A DNA stretch of 64,000 nt from Hemicentrotus pulcherrimus (lineage: Eukaryota > Echinodermata > Echinoidea > Camarodonta > Strongylocentrotidae), in NCBI GenBank assembly GCA_003118195.1, contig BEXV01000474.1, positions 6,771 through 70,770 of the forward strand, in the 5' to 3' direction. A program made the position numbers and the translations under genes. Shown in pieces: positions 46,001-59,339 of this stretch. Each line of letters opens with the position of its first letter. The first letter of the stretch is position 1. The notes beneath the pieces are model-generated. The model was not told the origin of the DNA. It did not search any database and saw nothing but the letters and a program-made list of their open reading frames with translations.

Positions 46001-49000
46001 TCATAAATGGATATTAATGAAATATAATAGACAGAAAGGTCGATGGAAATAAAGCATGAAATTCAATAAACGACCAAAAAGGTCCTAAAGTTTTCAAGAG
46101 CAAATATCCTTCCAAGAACTAAAAGTTGTATGATAGTTCTTCGCATTACATGAACATGAATTGCAGGCTCGAATGAAATTCTTCAATTGAATTCAATAAT
46201 TTGTACTACTTTCATTCTAATAGCGATTACAACACGTGTACTGTCCTCAATTTTTTGACGCAATAACCGTTTTGCTTGAAAATTCACCCTCAACTCATTG
46301 TCATCCATTTGTAAGTGATAAAATTTAAGCAACGTAACTCTACGATGCAGAAAACACTGCATTGTCTCACTGATGAATACTCCTGCTGTATCGACAGTTA
46401 AAAGGTAGATGTAGATTTAATATGCCTTGGAAGTAGTTTTATATCATTTTCACTAATGATAGAAGAGAATTGTACGCGATTTTTTTTTTAAATTATTTTT
46501 TATTGATATGAAATTTGTCGTCTCATTTTCTTTATGTCTTCATACAAAACATGCTTAATGCTTGGTTGAATATCCGTAACATTAAATTTTGTAATTATTT
46601 CAATTATAAGTTAAAAGAGAATTTAATCTGGCTTATATTCTTCAGGGCAACATAATTGATTGTTTGGTAAATGAAAATTATGTCGAAAGTCATCTTTTTA
46701 ATTCGATTCGTCTTGTTTAAAGAATTCTAAAGTTCGCCGTTGAACAAATTCTAGAACAAAAGAGATATCAAATATGTAGTGGCACACCATGCACAATTTG
46801 AGGATGCATTAAACAATTTTATAATTGAATAGCAATAAATAGAACGTGTGCATTCAGAGTACTTTCACACTATTACTGCGTTCTCTGATACGAATAAATT
46901 GAGTAGCAATTCATCTTTCTATTGATTTTCTGCGTATTGACCTTGTGAAATCAATTGAAATAATGGTATTTTTGCTTCGATGAAGCCGTTTACTATTCCA
47001 TCAAAAATATATGGTACCAAAGAAATGACCTATTTAATGGATGAAGATGCATTTTGATATTTAATATTTAATGAATGCTTTAAACAAGTTGTTTGAAAGA
47101 ATGGTGGAAATAAGGTTATAGTGATGACACACTTCGTTCAGTTTTAAAAAAGTGACTTTATTAGCTCACAAAGATGATCAAATTATTGAAATCATAATCT
47201 ATTCCATACCATTAAGACAGTGTAAGACTTTTGAAAATATTATATGCAGTTTCCTGTTAATGTCAGGGAGAAAAACCGAAATCTCGAATGAATAAAATAA
47301 TGACCCATACACACAAACAAAATATTTGAAGTTCTTAGCTTTAAATCTCATGGGTCTGCTATCATGCTTGTCGAAAGATTGTTTTTGCATAATCATTTTC
47401 CATTCAACGTTTTTGATGTTGCACATTCAAAGTTATTTAATTCTAAGATGTTTAACGGATTAAAATAAAATAAGATAAATTCTATCATTGATCTTAAAAT
47501 TACATGTCCTGTCAAGCAGAGTTATAGCCATTAACAATACACATTAAAATTCCTGATTGAGAAGTGAAAGAAAACGGTATTTCTATCTTGTTCAAAATTC
47601 CTTTTTAACGATTTGTTTCCATTTCCTTTACTAGTTTTCTATTTCTTCCGACATTGTTCAGAACCCATGCGTGAAAACTGGTATGACAGACAGCAAGTTG
47701 ACTGCTAGCATGAGCATTAATTGCGATGCTTCTTGACGTATTGTGGAAAGGCAATTATCGCTCTCAGACCTATGAATATAAATAATTCCCCCCGCCAATA
47801 ATAGCCCAGGGGTAGGACAGCCGATTAAACAAAATGGTTCGGTCAAGTGGTGTTATGTCTTACTGCCGCGACAATGTTTGTGTGTGCTTGACTCGAACAC
47901 GTACATTCATTCGCTTCTGCTTGATTTCTTCCTTTACATTCTTTTTTGTCTTATCTTCTTCTTTAAAAAAAAAATGCTTTCCTTTCCTTCCCTCTTCTTT
48001 TTTAAAACTTATTCCCTACTAACCATCTCATCCCTCTCCCTCGCTCTCCGGCCCTCACTCATTCTCTGTGTTTGTCTCATTTTGTTTCTTTCACTCTCTC
48101 CCTCACTCTTCCTGCTTTTTTTTCACATTTTCTCTGATCATATGTCACCTTTTTTTTTTCTTTCTCTCTCGATCTCTCTTCCAGCCCGTTTCCTCATCCA
48201 AAACATAGTGAGTTATCAGTATTTTCGTGTTGGCATCAAATATCTTAAACATACTGTTAATCAAAACGCATGATTTTAGGATTTTGTTTTCATTATAAAT
48301 CGACAAAATATTGACGTGTACTATTTTCATTTTGGAACTCTAATCTGTTTTCTCGTCTCAGTCTCGCTTTCCGTGCACCCTCTATCACCATTTCCCTTAT
48401 TCTCACCTCACTTACCTATCATTCTCACCGGAGAGACGCGAGCACAAAAATAAATCAATTAGAAATTATATGATTACAACAACGTGGTTCTTGTAAGAAA
48501 GTGCAAGATGCGAACTTTGATCATGCTAGAATGATCATTAATTACTTCATTTAACACCTCTTCCGTAAACACAACCAATTCTAGGTCGACCGTAAATTAG
48601 TTCCAATCATAATTTCACCCATATTTTTTGCCTTTAATTTCCCCCAAGTGGAATAAACTCAAACCCTTAGCCATTCACAAAACGTCTCACTCGCTCCTTA
48701 ATTTTACTCTTCTCTCTCTTCCTCTCTCTCTCTACCCCCTCTCTCTCTCTCTATACCCCTCTCTCCCTCTTCTCTCTCTTCCTCTCTCTCTCTCTACCCC
48801 CTCTCTCTCTCTTCTGTTTAGTCGCTCGTAATCCCATCTATCTCTCTTGCTCTCTCCAAACTCCTCTGCCCCCTCTCCCTCTCCACCTTTTTATTCTCAC
48901 TCTGTTTTCTTGCTCATTATTTTGCCATCGATTGGTGTATTTCACACACTTTTCCTCTCCCGAATAAAGATTCCCCTTGTGTAGATATGCACTGTTAGCT

Positions 49001-49368
49001 TTCTGTTTGTGTATAAATCATATATTGCAATGAAAGAAAAATGGACAAATTAATCACTTTGGCTAATCTTTTGGAAATATTCACACAATTGTGAGAATTG
49101 AAAATGCGAGAATAATAACATGTTCAGAGGGGCAACGTTTCGACGGGATGTGTTAGAATAGTGAAAAGGAAATTTAATTCACAATGCTATATTATAATAG
49201 CTTGGCTTGAAGTTAGCAAGTGCTTTTGATTAATTATCTTCATGTAAAGCAAGCACTACACAGTTTACGACCATTACTGTATACTACGATATGGTCTTAA
49301 AATGATTTGTTTTCTTTTCTAATTTGTTGTAATATTCCTCTCTGTTTGTAATTAATGTAAGCTTTGTA
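46000..49368. other. VSX2-TKFC intergenic part 1
   Basis: The stretch is AT-rich, with pyrimidine-rich runs at 47930-48190 and 48340-48900. I recognise no gene or RNA. Confidence 0.7.
48708..48830. repeat. CT-rich minisatellite, two units of about 60 bp
   Basis: TCTCTCTTCCTCTCTCTCTC followed by a CTACCCCCTCTCT block occurs twice, about 60 bp apart. Confidence 0.75.
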
Positions 49369-49577
49369 CACTCTAAAAACTGAAATGTTAAATCACCATT
49401 TAAAAGGGCCGAGGAGTGACCACTCTTTGAAAATGGTAGATTAACACTTTGAACATGCTGGATCCAACACTATAAAGGTTGAATCCAGCATGTTAAAAGG
49501 AATAATCTGACATTTTGAAAGAGTGGTCACTCCTCGGCCCTTTTAAATGGTGATTTAACATTTCAGTTTTTAGAGTG
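49369..49577. mobile_element. Palindromic MITE, 209 bp, with TA target duplication
   Basis: The left arm starts CACTCTAAAAACTGAAATG and runs through AAATCACCATTTAAAAGGGC and CGAGGAGTGACCACTCTTT; the right arm is its near-perfect reverse complement. TA flanks both ends (49367-49368 and 49578-49579), the signature of Tc1/mariner-type insertion. There is no coding capacity. A diverged relative lies at 23205-23416. Confidence 0.88.
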
Positions 49578-49599
49578 TATGATAATGTTCTCTCTCTTT

Positions 49600-49700
49600 T
49601 TGATTGTTTGTAAGTATTTCTTGTTTATGCGCTTTGTTTCTAATGAAAAGTCGCTTTATGAATGTAATAATATTATTAACATTATTATTGTATTAAATAC
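49600..49700 (+). mobile_element. LINE-like 3'-tail fragment
   Basis: AAAGTCGCTTTATGAATGTA followed by ATAATATTATTAAC resembles the end of L2-type LINEs. It abuts the MITE, so the MITE may have landed in a LINE tail. Confidence 0.35.
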
Positions 49701-52700
49701 TTCATTTACATTTATTTCTGATGAAGAAGCAAATCTATTTTTTGCAATTTTGGATGTTAATCCTTTAAATATTGGCTTAATATGCATTACCATTTTCTTT
49801 TTATTATTCAACGTTGACAATAAAATCGTTTTTAACTGACATTACTAAGTGGACATTAATAGATGCAATTAATTCTCGTTGAATGAATATTTGATTCAAA
49901 TGATTTTGGTGTACTCCATTAGAGATCGATTAAACCATTTACATGATACGTCGATAAAAATCAATTTAAAACTCGTATCGGTCATTCTCTCAGTTCGAAA
50001 TAAGTAAGCGCTAATGGTCTCTTTTCGACCAAGCAGCTCAAAATGTAATGTTACACCACCATTTCGTGTTGGTCTATTTAAAAGTGAATAGATGTAGAGC
50101 GGGAGCCAGGAATTCATGAACTTAACAGAATTATCAACAGTCTATGAAATAATAGCAGCTGACATCAGGCATCCCGACACAATACATTCATACGTGCGAA
50201 TCGAAGTATAATCTAAATAAAGAAATTGAAATATCTGACAAGAAAGCCTTCTATAGCTTTACATGGCTTCAGGATTTGGCCACCGAGTCTACACAATGAA
50301 TGTCTTTGAATAGGACCATTATGCAATTTTGCACGAATTCTCTCTCCTTCTTTTTTTGGCTTAATACGCCGGAACCTTTCATCCTATGCCGAGTAACATT
50401 TCAATTATGTTTCAAATTTCTTTTAAGACATCACGGCCCGGTCGACCCAGCGATATGAAAGGCATGCCGACACCATTACCATCATCATACCCGCATTAGC
50501 AGTAAAGATCTTCATGTATGTGCGGATAAAGCGTGCCTTTTTTGTAAACCGTACTTGTTATATTTCTTTAATATTGTCAGCACATAATAGTTTTCAAACC
50601 TTTAAACTGAAAAAATATAGGAGACTACTTTGTCTATTGAGCTATAATATTATTATTATTGTTATTGTTGTTATCACTGTTATCGAGCTATCCAATGCAT
50701 GATTAATACATTTTAGGGAGAATCCTAACGAATTTGACATCATTAGTTTATCTATATTATGGTATCTTTGGAAATTCTCAAAAGATGGTATAGCAATTTT
50801 ATTAATTTATTTGTTTATTTACTCAAACATATTTTTTCAGGATAAAGGGGAAACAAGATTAGTTGCAATTCACTGCTTTTAATACATGTTGGTCCTGTTA
50901 ATATACATTAATTGATAATAATCCAAACTCCATTAGTTGGTTGGTATTTATGCGATTTCTCTATTATATTTACCAAATGTATGTATCCTGACTTCTTTCT
51001 TAGAATTAGAATAATAATAATGATACACAAAATAAGATTGAATGTAATGTGAGAGTATCCGTTCTTTCGTTTGTATTTTAAAGAATAATTGTACTTCACA
51101 GAATAAGAAGCATCTAGAAATTAAAACATCTAGGAATTAAAGAGTGCTTTAAAAAACAGGGTATCAAATAGAATGAATTTGTTGTGCAAGATCCATGCGG
51201 GAAAACTCTAAGAGGATTACACAAATTCGTTCGCTACCCAATTACATCTTTGCATTAGTATTTCCCCTCGCATATATAACTGATTTCTCCCCGCCTTTAT
51301 CAATATGTTCATCTGTGTATTTCTTGTTATCTCATCATTTCATACCGGTTCGTATTGCCATTTGGACAGAAATCTGATAAGGATGAAATACTTTGTGAAA
51401 TTAGGCCCGGACACGGTTGTCTAGTGTGTCTATTGTATGGAAAGTCCCACTACAAAGGATGTGAAGAATCGCTAGTGTATCCGTTTCCTCCGTTGTTTTG
51501 TTAGGGTGTGTTACGTAGATTGAAACTGATATGACTCCTCTTTATTGTGACTCCCACAAACCTCCTCCAGGGTGTAAATTAGTTTGTAAAGAACCCCAAG
51601 CGTCTACATTTTTTGTTTTGATGGGGCACAATAGGAGGATCGGCGGCAAAGGAAGAAAAAAAAAGAGAAGAAGACACACAAAAAAAGAAAGTTTCATTTC
51701 TTGGTGGGAGGAACGTCTCTTGTTATCTTGAATGAAGTCCACGGACACCTACAATGCCGCAAGCTTCCCAAAAGTGTTTGTATCCCTTCGTAATTGAAAC
51801 GATTGATGAAGTAAGCAAACATGAAACGTTAGATGGATTCTATTATAGACGAAAAGGGGGAAGATAAAGATCGTCATGTGTAGGTGGAAGTATCTTATTG
51901 CTAGAATTACATCTCTAATGAAAGTATGAAATGCAATGCGCAGGAAGGGAAAGAGAATGGACACTGGCTTCTTCAAAGAACCATTTTGGATGATTGGAGA
52001 TTTTATTTCGTCGATTTGAAGTTCAGTTTAATTGAAATATTCACCAAAGGAATGCACAAAAATTAGAATTGTTTGTGTTTGTAGCAAAACGGATCAGTAT
52101 AATATAGATGGGCATTAGGTAGGCCTAACTTACTATACACAACATGCAAGTCTTGTATAATACAGTGTTGTATTTCCTGTTGTTCCTATAAACTAATTAT
52201 GGCTAGAATGGTTTAATATTATCAAAACGAGCAGTTGTCAAAATACTTATGTCCCATATGAATCCATTGCATCTGCTAATGGTTGGGTGTGACATACTAT
52301 ATTCAGTCACTTTATCGATTCCGTTGAGATTACCTAGCTCTTTCAAAGAGGGATGACATCAAGACAGTTTAATTCTAGCTCGTGTCTTGTTATAATTCTT
52401 ATATCAATGCATTTAAACTTTTAAACATTTTTTTTCAGAAACAGTTTTATCCTCAAACTAAAAGGGTATACAGACAGCCGAAAAGACATCAATATTAAAT
52501 TTAAAGCAAAGTTTTTTTTTTATTATATGAAGATATATAAAATGTCAGAATTGCGAGACATGATGAAAATAAGAGAAACGTTTCTGATATTCTTGTTGAA
52601 ATAAATAATGGCGATATGGTCAAAGTGTAATGAGTGACGTAAAAAATAATGAAAGTGTTTTACGAAACAAAATCATTTTTATTAGTGTTAGAAAAGATAA

Positions 52701-52734
52701 GAAAATGTCCTTTTCATTTAACACATAATGTCGT

Positions 52735-52772
52735 TGATTATTGAAAAAAAAACTTTTTTTTTTCAATAATCA
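52735..52772. repeat. Near-perfect hairpin, 18-bp arms
   Basis: TGATTATTGAAAAAAAAA is followed after one or two bases by its reverse complement. The loop is minimal, so it is a cruciform or foldback candidate. Confidence 0.85.
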
Positions 52773-53581
52773 TTATACTGAACACATTCTCCTCTTATAT
52801 TTCGTTCATTTTTACATATTTGTAGACCATGGTCTTTTAACAAAACAAATGAATTTCGTAAATGCATCAAGTTCTGCTTTAAAATCTTAAGCCTAGTTTG
52901 TTTGAATAGAAACGAAAGAAGGAGAGTCTGCTTATAGTTGTTTTAGGAGATAAGTGTCAGGTCTCTTATAAAGGAAATAATAAAACAATATTAAAGTTCG
53001 ATGACATTCATCTCTCCAATGGTTTCGTTTTAAGTAAAGTTGTATATACCAATAAGTCATCGATTGCCTCTGCATTCCTCTTGCTAGGCTATATACCTTA
53101 ATTCATACGATATGATACAGTTTAATACAATTAAAGTCGCATCTTAATGGTTGAAGATATAACGACTAAGAGTGAAATGATAACTGGCCCTGAACTGGGA
53201 GCCAACCATTCTCAAGTGTCTTCTTAAAGGACACAATTCTGTAAATCTTCATCGATAAACCGTTGGTGCGGATTGATGGGTTTTTCATCGATATGGTATA
53301 TGAGGACTGTGAGTAAAATCAACTAAAGCATGCATGTGTGAAACACTTAATGCACTCGACGCTTCGGGTAAATAGTTTACATCACGGTAATCGTATTAAA
53401 CGTGTTTGTGATTCTATCCTCCACCTATTACAATCGATTGACACGCTGCTCCTCATAATGACACGGAATTGTTTTAATTGACCTCTATCACATTGAGTTT
53501 CACTAGAGTAGAAAGATTGAGATCACAAGTTAAGCGGCGCCTTGTCCTTGAGTCTTCAGAAGAAAGGGACATGGCGCCAGC

Positions 53582-53594
53582 GGTCACGTGATCA
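53582..53594. promoter_or_regulatory. E-box block GGTCACGTGATCA, copy 1
   Basis: The 13-mer contains the palindromic E-box TCACGTGA (USF/TFE/MITF type). A GGCGCC box sits just upstream (53574-53579). An identical 13-mer occurs at 57679. Confidence 0.35.
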
Positions 53595-55036
53595 GTTATA
53601 CTCCGGAGGCATTATTATATTGTATTAATATACGCGCCAATTGAAGAGATAACATGTCACATGTTTTTTTCTATTTCAGTTATATCATTTAACGATATAT
53701 ACGCTTCAAGTAAAAAGCCAACGTATGCTATGTTCTATGAGAGGATAATGACTTTATAAATCGATTGGCGTTTAGTTCGAGCACGAGGTCGTGAGGCATG
53801 TCTACTCAGAGCAAAAAGGGTGTAAACTCTGTATTAAAGTATGTGAGTCAACGCCCTTCTGGCTTCAAACATACACATTTTTGGTGACTCACGATGAAAA
53901 GCTCTCTAAGTACTTAAAACAAGTTTCGTTTCAATGATCGACATACTTTTACAAAATAATAGATACAATTACGAACTAAAAAATTCATCAAAGAAAATGA
54001 TTTTATAATTAATTGAAAATTTACTTACTTCCCGGTGACATTAAGATTTTCATTAAAACGAGAAGCTTAATATAACATGGTCATTTTTAGAAACCAGGTA
54101 ACAAAATTGTCTTGTTATCGATATAAAGTATAAATGCACACTGTAATAAAAATGATATTTCAACAAAACCTTTGTTAATTAGCAGATTCATTTCACTTTA
54201 GATATTAAACTAAAACCACAGTAATACAAAAAAAAAATAACATGTTAGCTAAAATAAAAAGATAAAAAGGGTATAGAAAAAGAAGCAAAATATGCCTTTG
54301 TTGCTATAAATCGTAAACTTCCTAGGGCTTTGCAGAAATAAACGTTTGAATTCCCTTGGGGAAAAACGGATGAAAACTCTTTAATTGGCAATTAGATGCA
54401 GCATTGTGGCACTCAATTTGCATAATAGTTTTGGGAAGGAAAGAATAAATAGTGACAACCTGTGATGGACATGTATATATTGCATACATTCAGTGAGTGA
54501 TTCGGATATGCCTGAGGTATTATCGCAACTCATTAATGTACTTGCCTGGTAGAAATAGTTTCAGAATATATACATGTATGTCTGTCCTAGGTATTGGTGT
54601 TCCTGTGATTTGCCACATCAACCAAGACATTCAGCATTTTTAAAGTAAAACAAAATGTACTGCTCCATAAAAATTGTATCCTTTTTTATATCGATATCTG
54701 TAGCATGCAACAAAGCTGATAAAAGCTTTAAACTCAAAGCTTTGTACTGTAAGAATAGTGAATACACTGTGAATATTTACAGTTGTATTCGTAAATGACT
54801 CAATAAAATGTAATCCTTAAATAGGATGCCAAATAAATAGGGGTTCAAGACAAATTTAGCACGATTGTGCCTACGGTCATTGAGGGAGTCAAGCTGATAT
54901 TAATGGCGTTATATAATCAGGACAAAGCTTTGTCAGTGAATAAGTATAGTAGTAGTAGATGGTATAAGTTGCCTTACTATAAAAGGTTCAAGCCTTCCTG
55001 GGTTTTATTACACCGACACAGGTTATTCTCCAATGA

Positions 55037-55108
55037 ATGACTGTGTCTTGACGCTTATAATAATAATAATAATAATAAATAATGATAATAATAATAATAA
55101 TAATAAAA
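55037..55108. repeat. (AAT)n microsatellite
   Basis: AAT units are interrupted by AATGAT. Confidence 0.9.
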
Positions 55109-55215
55109 ACGTTACTTATAAAAACACAGAGACCCATAAGCATTCCCTTTTTGGAGGGGGTGGTCTGAACAGTGTTCTATAATTATGTCTAAGACACAGT
55201 TAATGCGGTAGTATT

Positions 55216-55300
55216 TGAATAATAATAATAACAATAATCAAGTCATTTTTATATAGCGCATAATAATAAATTCTCTATGCGCTTTACAACAATCAATTAT
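55216..55300 (-). mobile_element. SINE/LINE tail, 3' end only
   Basis: On the minus strand AAAGCGCATAGAGAATTTAT, TGCGCTATATAAAAATG and an ATT repeat match the tail of the SINEs in this window. No tRNA-like head is present. Confidence 0.6.
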
Positions 55301-55818
55301 ATAATAAATTATATGATTAATCTAAAGATGTAATTATGCATGAATTAACAGAAATACATATCGTATACAATGATGACAAAATCAGATATAATATAAATGT
55401 ACACGTTGCAATAAAAAGATTCTGTTACTGTTTGGTGTTTTTTAACAGAGTATTTTCGTAATATTATATACCCCTCTTTAAAAAATATATGACTCATAAC
55501 GAAATAATCTATTTGCCATTACTTATACTATTTTGAGGACATTACAGACATGACGAATGTTACAGCGCATAAAACGAGATGAATTTAATTTGATAGACAC
55601 GATTAATAGATAAAGATTTTAAAAATAGATAAACGTGATACTTTTTGAAATTTACAAATAAAAACGAAAGTTATGAAATACATGCAGGTAATAAGATGTG
55701 AAACATACACAAATATAAAATAAAGACATTCAATATTATTGTGAATTGATATGGAATGATAAGAAATATGAAAAGATAAGGAGGAGATTAAAGAAGATTA
55801 AAATGTGTTACCTATTAC

Positions 55819-56897
55819 ATGACTTGTAGAGTTTCAAAGGGCTCTGTCACGGGTCTACATTCTATAATGGGTCTGAAAAGAATTCTTCAACACCACTCTT
55901 TTCGATATCATATTCATGCAGATGATATTAAAATACTTACTTCATTCAAACCCAACCAAAGCGATGCAGCCAGCATATTCAAAATCTTGAGGTTTTTGGA
56001 CAGGATGTATTGGTTAGACTCATTGAAATTAAAACTTTAAAAAATGTGAATTCGTATTGCGTGATTCCAAGACTCAGTTAAAAGGTATCTATTACTTCCA
56101 TTGCCCTCGCTGGCCATAAGAATGCTGTATCTCATGTATGTTGTTTTTTACTCAAACATGACAATGTCTCCACAAATATCAATGCGTCTCTAAATCAGTC
56201 GGGTATCAGTTGCGTAACTAAGGATTCATGTGTAAATACCTAACACGCTGTACAGTGCACAGAGAAGATTACCCATGCTTTGATTTCATTCCGTCTTGAT
56301 TTTGGAAATGCCCTTTCATTCAACCTACCTCAAAATCAGCCTATACGATTACAAACATTACAGAGTGCTGCTGATCGTATAGGTTAGGGACCCTCTCCAT
56401 AAAACACAGTCACATCACACTATAGTTCCCGAAGCACTTCATTGCTTGCCCATAAGTGAACGCATCGTTTTCAAAATTATTTTGCTTTTATTTCATTGTG
56501 TCCATGACTCTGCCCCACAGTACAATATCAATTTGTAAATACTGTCTTACATTCCGTTGAAATCTTTACGCTCTAAAAAATCCAGATTTCTTGTTCTTTC
56601 TAAAGCTAAATACCAAGTGATGGGACTTTTGTTCATGCATGGCCTTGCTGTGGAATGCTCTTCCTCAAGAGATTCGTAATAGCAGATCAGTTTAAATGTT
56701 TAACAATAATCTTTAAATTGGTTTAATTTGGCATATAATAAATTGTTCTTTCATTACTAACTTTCTTCTATTACAGATGTTGTCATGTGATCTCCCCCTT
56801 TTTTAGTTTCCAAAATGCGCCTTGAACATATTTTGCTCTCAAGTGGATTCTGTGCCATACAAATTTCATGTAATTTTTTTTATCAGTATCATTATTA
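55819..56897 (+). pseudogene. L2/CR1-type LINE reverse-transcriptase relic with 3' end
   Basis: The plus strand carries decayed reverse-transcriptase pieces: SKGSVTG (family GVPQGSVLG), then HHSFRYHIHADDIKI (family YADD with one substitution), then SFKPNQSDAA and WLDSLKLKL. Farther on, across frameshifts, come FGNALSFNLPQNQ-like and HITL..IACP-like pieces and ALLWNALPQEIRNSRSV, the usual C-terminal region of CR1/L2 ORF2. The 3' end GCGCCTTGAACATATTTTGC followed by TGTGCCATACAAATTTCATG matches L2-like termini. Stops and frameshifts kill it; the 5' part and the endonuclease are missing, the usual 5' truncation. Confidence 0.82.
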
Positions 56898-57349
56898 AGA
56901 AAAAAAGGAGAAAGAGGTAGAAAATGAAAGAAAGAAAGGGAAACATGGTGGATAATCAAATAAGAGTTTACAATATTATTGATAGGTTTGCGAAAAAACA
57001 GTAATGAATTTCAGTAGTCCTATATACAAGTAAATAGTCAGTAATAAAACCGTTTTCTGGCTAGTGTAAAAGATGTATACATGTAAATAACTTTCTGAAT
57101 AATACCATATCGTTGTAAATAAATCTGGGCAAGATGAAGTAGTATTTTCAAAAAGAGGAAAAGAAATCAGTGAAGATCCCGGTAGGGAAACGCAGTGCAT
57201 CCATCGGTAAAAGATTTAATATGCGGTAATCTAAAGTTTAATTAAGCTAATGGCTCTTGTAAATCTGATTGTTGATTTGAAATCATGAAAATCGCATTTT
57301 GATCGTCTGCAACTAGAAACTTGGTCTGTCTGTCACGCTGTAATGAATG

Positions 57350-58110
57350 AGGGGGAGGTTGAATTCTCTTGCCGCAACCTCGCTCGCCCGACCGACCGAG
57401 CGCAAAACATTCGACCCTAAGGAACTGGCTAAGACTCTGGCGTCTATTTAAGGTTTGAGAAAAAACGAAAGGCAGGCTTGAATACAATTCCCTCAGCGTT
57501 ATCATTCAAAGACTAAACTGACAATTTTAGTTAATCATGCTAATTCATCGAGTTTCCACCTCTCTCTCTCACACTCTCCCTCCTATTTTTCTACCCATGA
57601 TGCAAACATTCTCCAATCTCAACCTATTTGAGCGGCTTCATAATATGTCATATATGTTGTTGATGGGACCCAGCGGAGGGTCACGTGATCAATTCACTTA
57701 ACCCACTGATTGCTAAGAAAGAAAGGCGCCTTTGACTGAACGCCATCTCGCTCTGCTGGTGGTAGCGATTTCAACGGCGGATGAATGGGTGTATTCCCCC
57801 GAGCCATGGCATGGGATCTCGAGAGCGTTTGTTACACGCGTGACCGCACTCCATGCAGGTCGGAACGTTGAGCGACGGCAGAATGAGCGCGCGGCTCCAC
57901 CGCTCACAAGCGGAGCAGGGTGAGAAAGAAAAGAGGGCAAAGAAGCCCGATTAGCGGAGAAGAAAAGCCAGAGCCCACTGCATTAATCATTAAACAAATT
58001 TTTGATTGCGATAGTGCACCACTAGTCGCTACTCGGGATAGGTATTGGCTAACCAAAAATGTAATCAAGTAAATTGCTATGAGATTCCTGCTTCGATTTC
58101 CTCGCGGGTA
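57350..58110. promoter_or_regulatory. CpG-dense candidate regulatory region
   Basis: Patches such as CTCGCTCGCCCGACCGACCG and GAATGAGCGCGCGGCTCCAC are far denser in CpG than the surroundings. A GGTCACGTGATCA block (57679-57691) and a GGCGCC box (57724) lie between them. It could be an enhancer, an alternative promoter or a non-coding first exon; the sequence alone does not decide. Confidence 0.35.
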
Positions 58111-59339
58111 GGAGGGAGGGAGGGAGGTAGCAAGCCTAATCAAACAACACTGGCGGTCGTTATAATCACACATTAAAAGGCACCTATTCAAAGTTCTCAT
58201 ATATCTCTTTTCTTGATTTGAGATATGATGATGTGGAAAATTGGGAGCTTATGAAGCCACTCTTACCAATTGATACTAATTACCACAAAGCTCGATGACA
58301 CAGCAAGGCTTTACAGCCAAGACTGCCTTTGGGTGAACAGATGTCTATGTTAGGATCTAGTAGCCTATACTTGCATGCAAATAAAAGATAAAAGACACCA
58401 AACGAATAAATACAGCACGAAAGAGAATGCAGTTAAATAAATAGCTCTACTTTTTTCAAATTCTGAAATAATGAAGCAGAGCATCAGTCGATCTTAACCA
58501 TATAGCTTCAGTTAAAAGAAAGAACACAAGAAAGGATTTAATAATTCAAAAAAGAGATTTAAAATTTGTTGATAATTGGCGACACGTTTCTCAACTTTTT
58601 ACATATAGAATTATATTAAAACAAAACCCATAAGAAGTCATTTTGAATTACACATAGTCGTTTTTATTGAAATATCAATACCTGTAGCTTCAATCGTTTC
58701 GTTGCAAATTTCAACATCATGAAACAAAACTCTCGAAATCCAGGTATTAGTAGTATTTGTGGTGTTTTATGAAGGAGGTATTTCATGAAACCTCTTTAGG
58801 CAAATGCATGAGCGAAACTATTGACTTTGAGTGTGTGCAATACCCTTCGCCTTTGAGATATTCTTTCTCCTTTAATGATAAAGACATGTAAAACCAGATT
58901 AGGAAAGAAAAAATAATTATGCTTGAAATTATTGTCATTTGAAATGATTATACTAATTCATTCAGATAAGAAGCCTTTCAAACTTAATGTGCCGATATGA
59001 ATTCCTCATCATTGTATTATAGTAAGTTGGCTTATACCTTTTATGTAACGACTATTCTGATTTTGTTGAAATAATGGACATCGTATTGAATTAATTCAAT
59101 AATTGTGAATGAATGACACTATACTAAGTTTGTAAAGTGAATAGAAAATTGTGTTTGTGCATAAAAGTCAATTCAATATTACCATGTTTGTTGTTATTCA
59201 TGAGTTATGAAAGCAGTGTATCTCCCCTGATCGTGATTCCAGCACTCTTTCGAGAGGATGAGTGTTGCCCAGCCTGCTTGGTTGCCAAGGTAATTCTAGA
59301 AAATCTTAATTAATTTCCTTATTACAAAACTTTGCAGTA

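Larger units (their letters stand above)
49700..55215. other. VSX2-TKFC intergenic part 2
   Basis: The sequence is AT-rich. It contains an ATT/GTT tract near 50647, a perfect hairpin (52735-52772), an E-box block (53536-53594) and an AAT tract (55037-55108). No gene is recognised. Confidence 0.7.
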
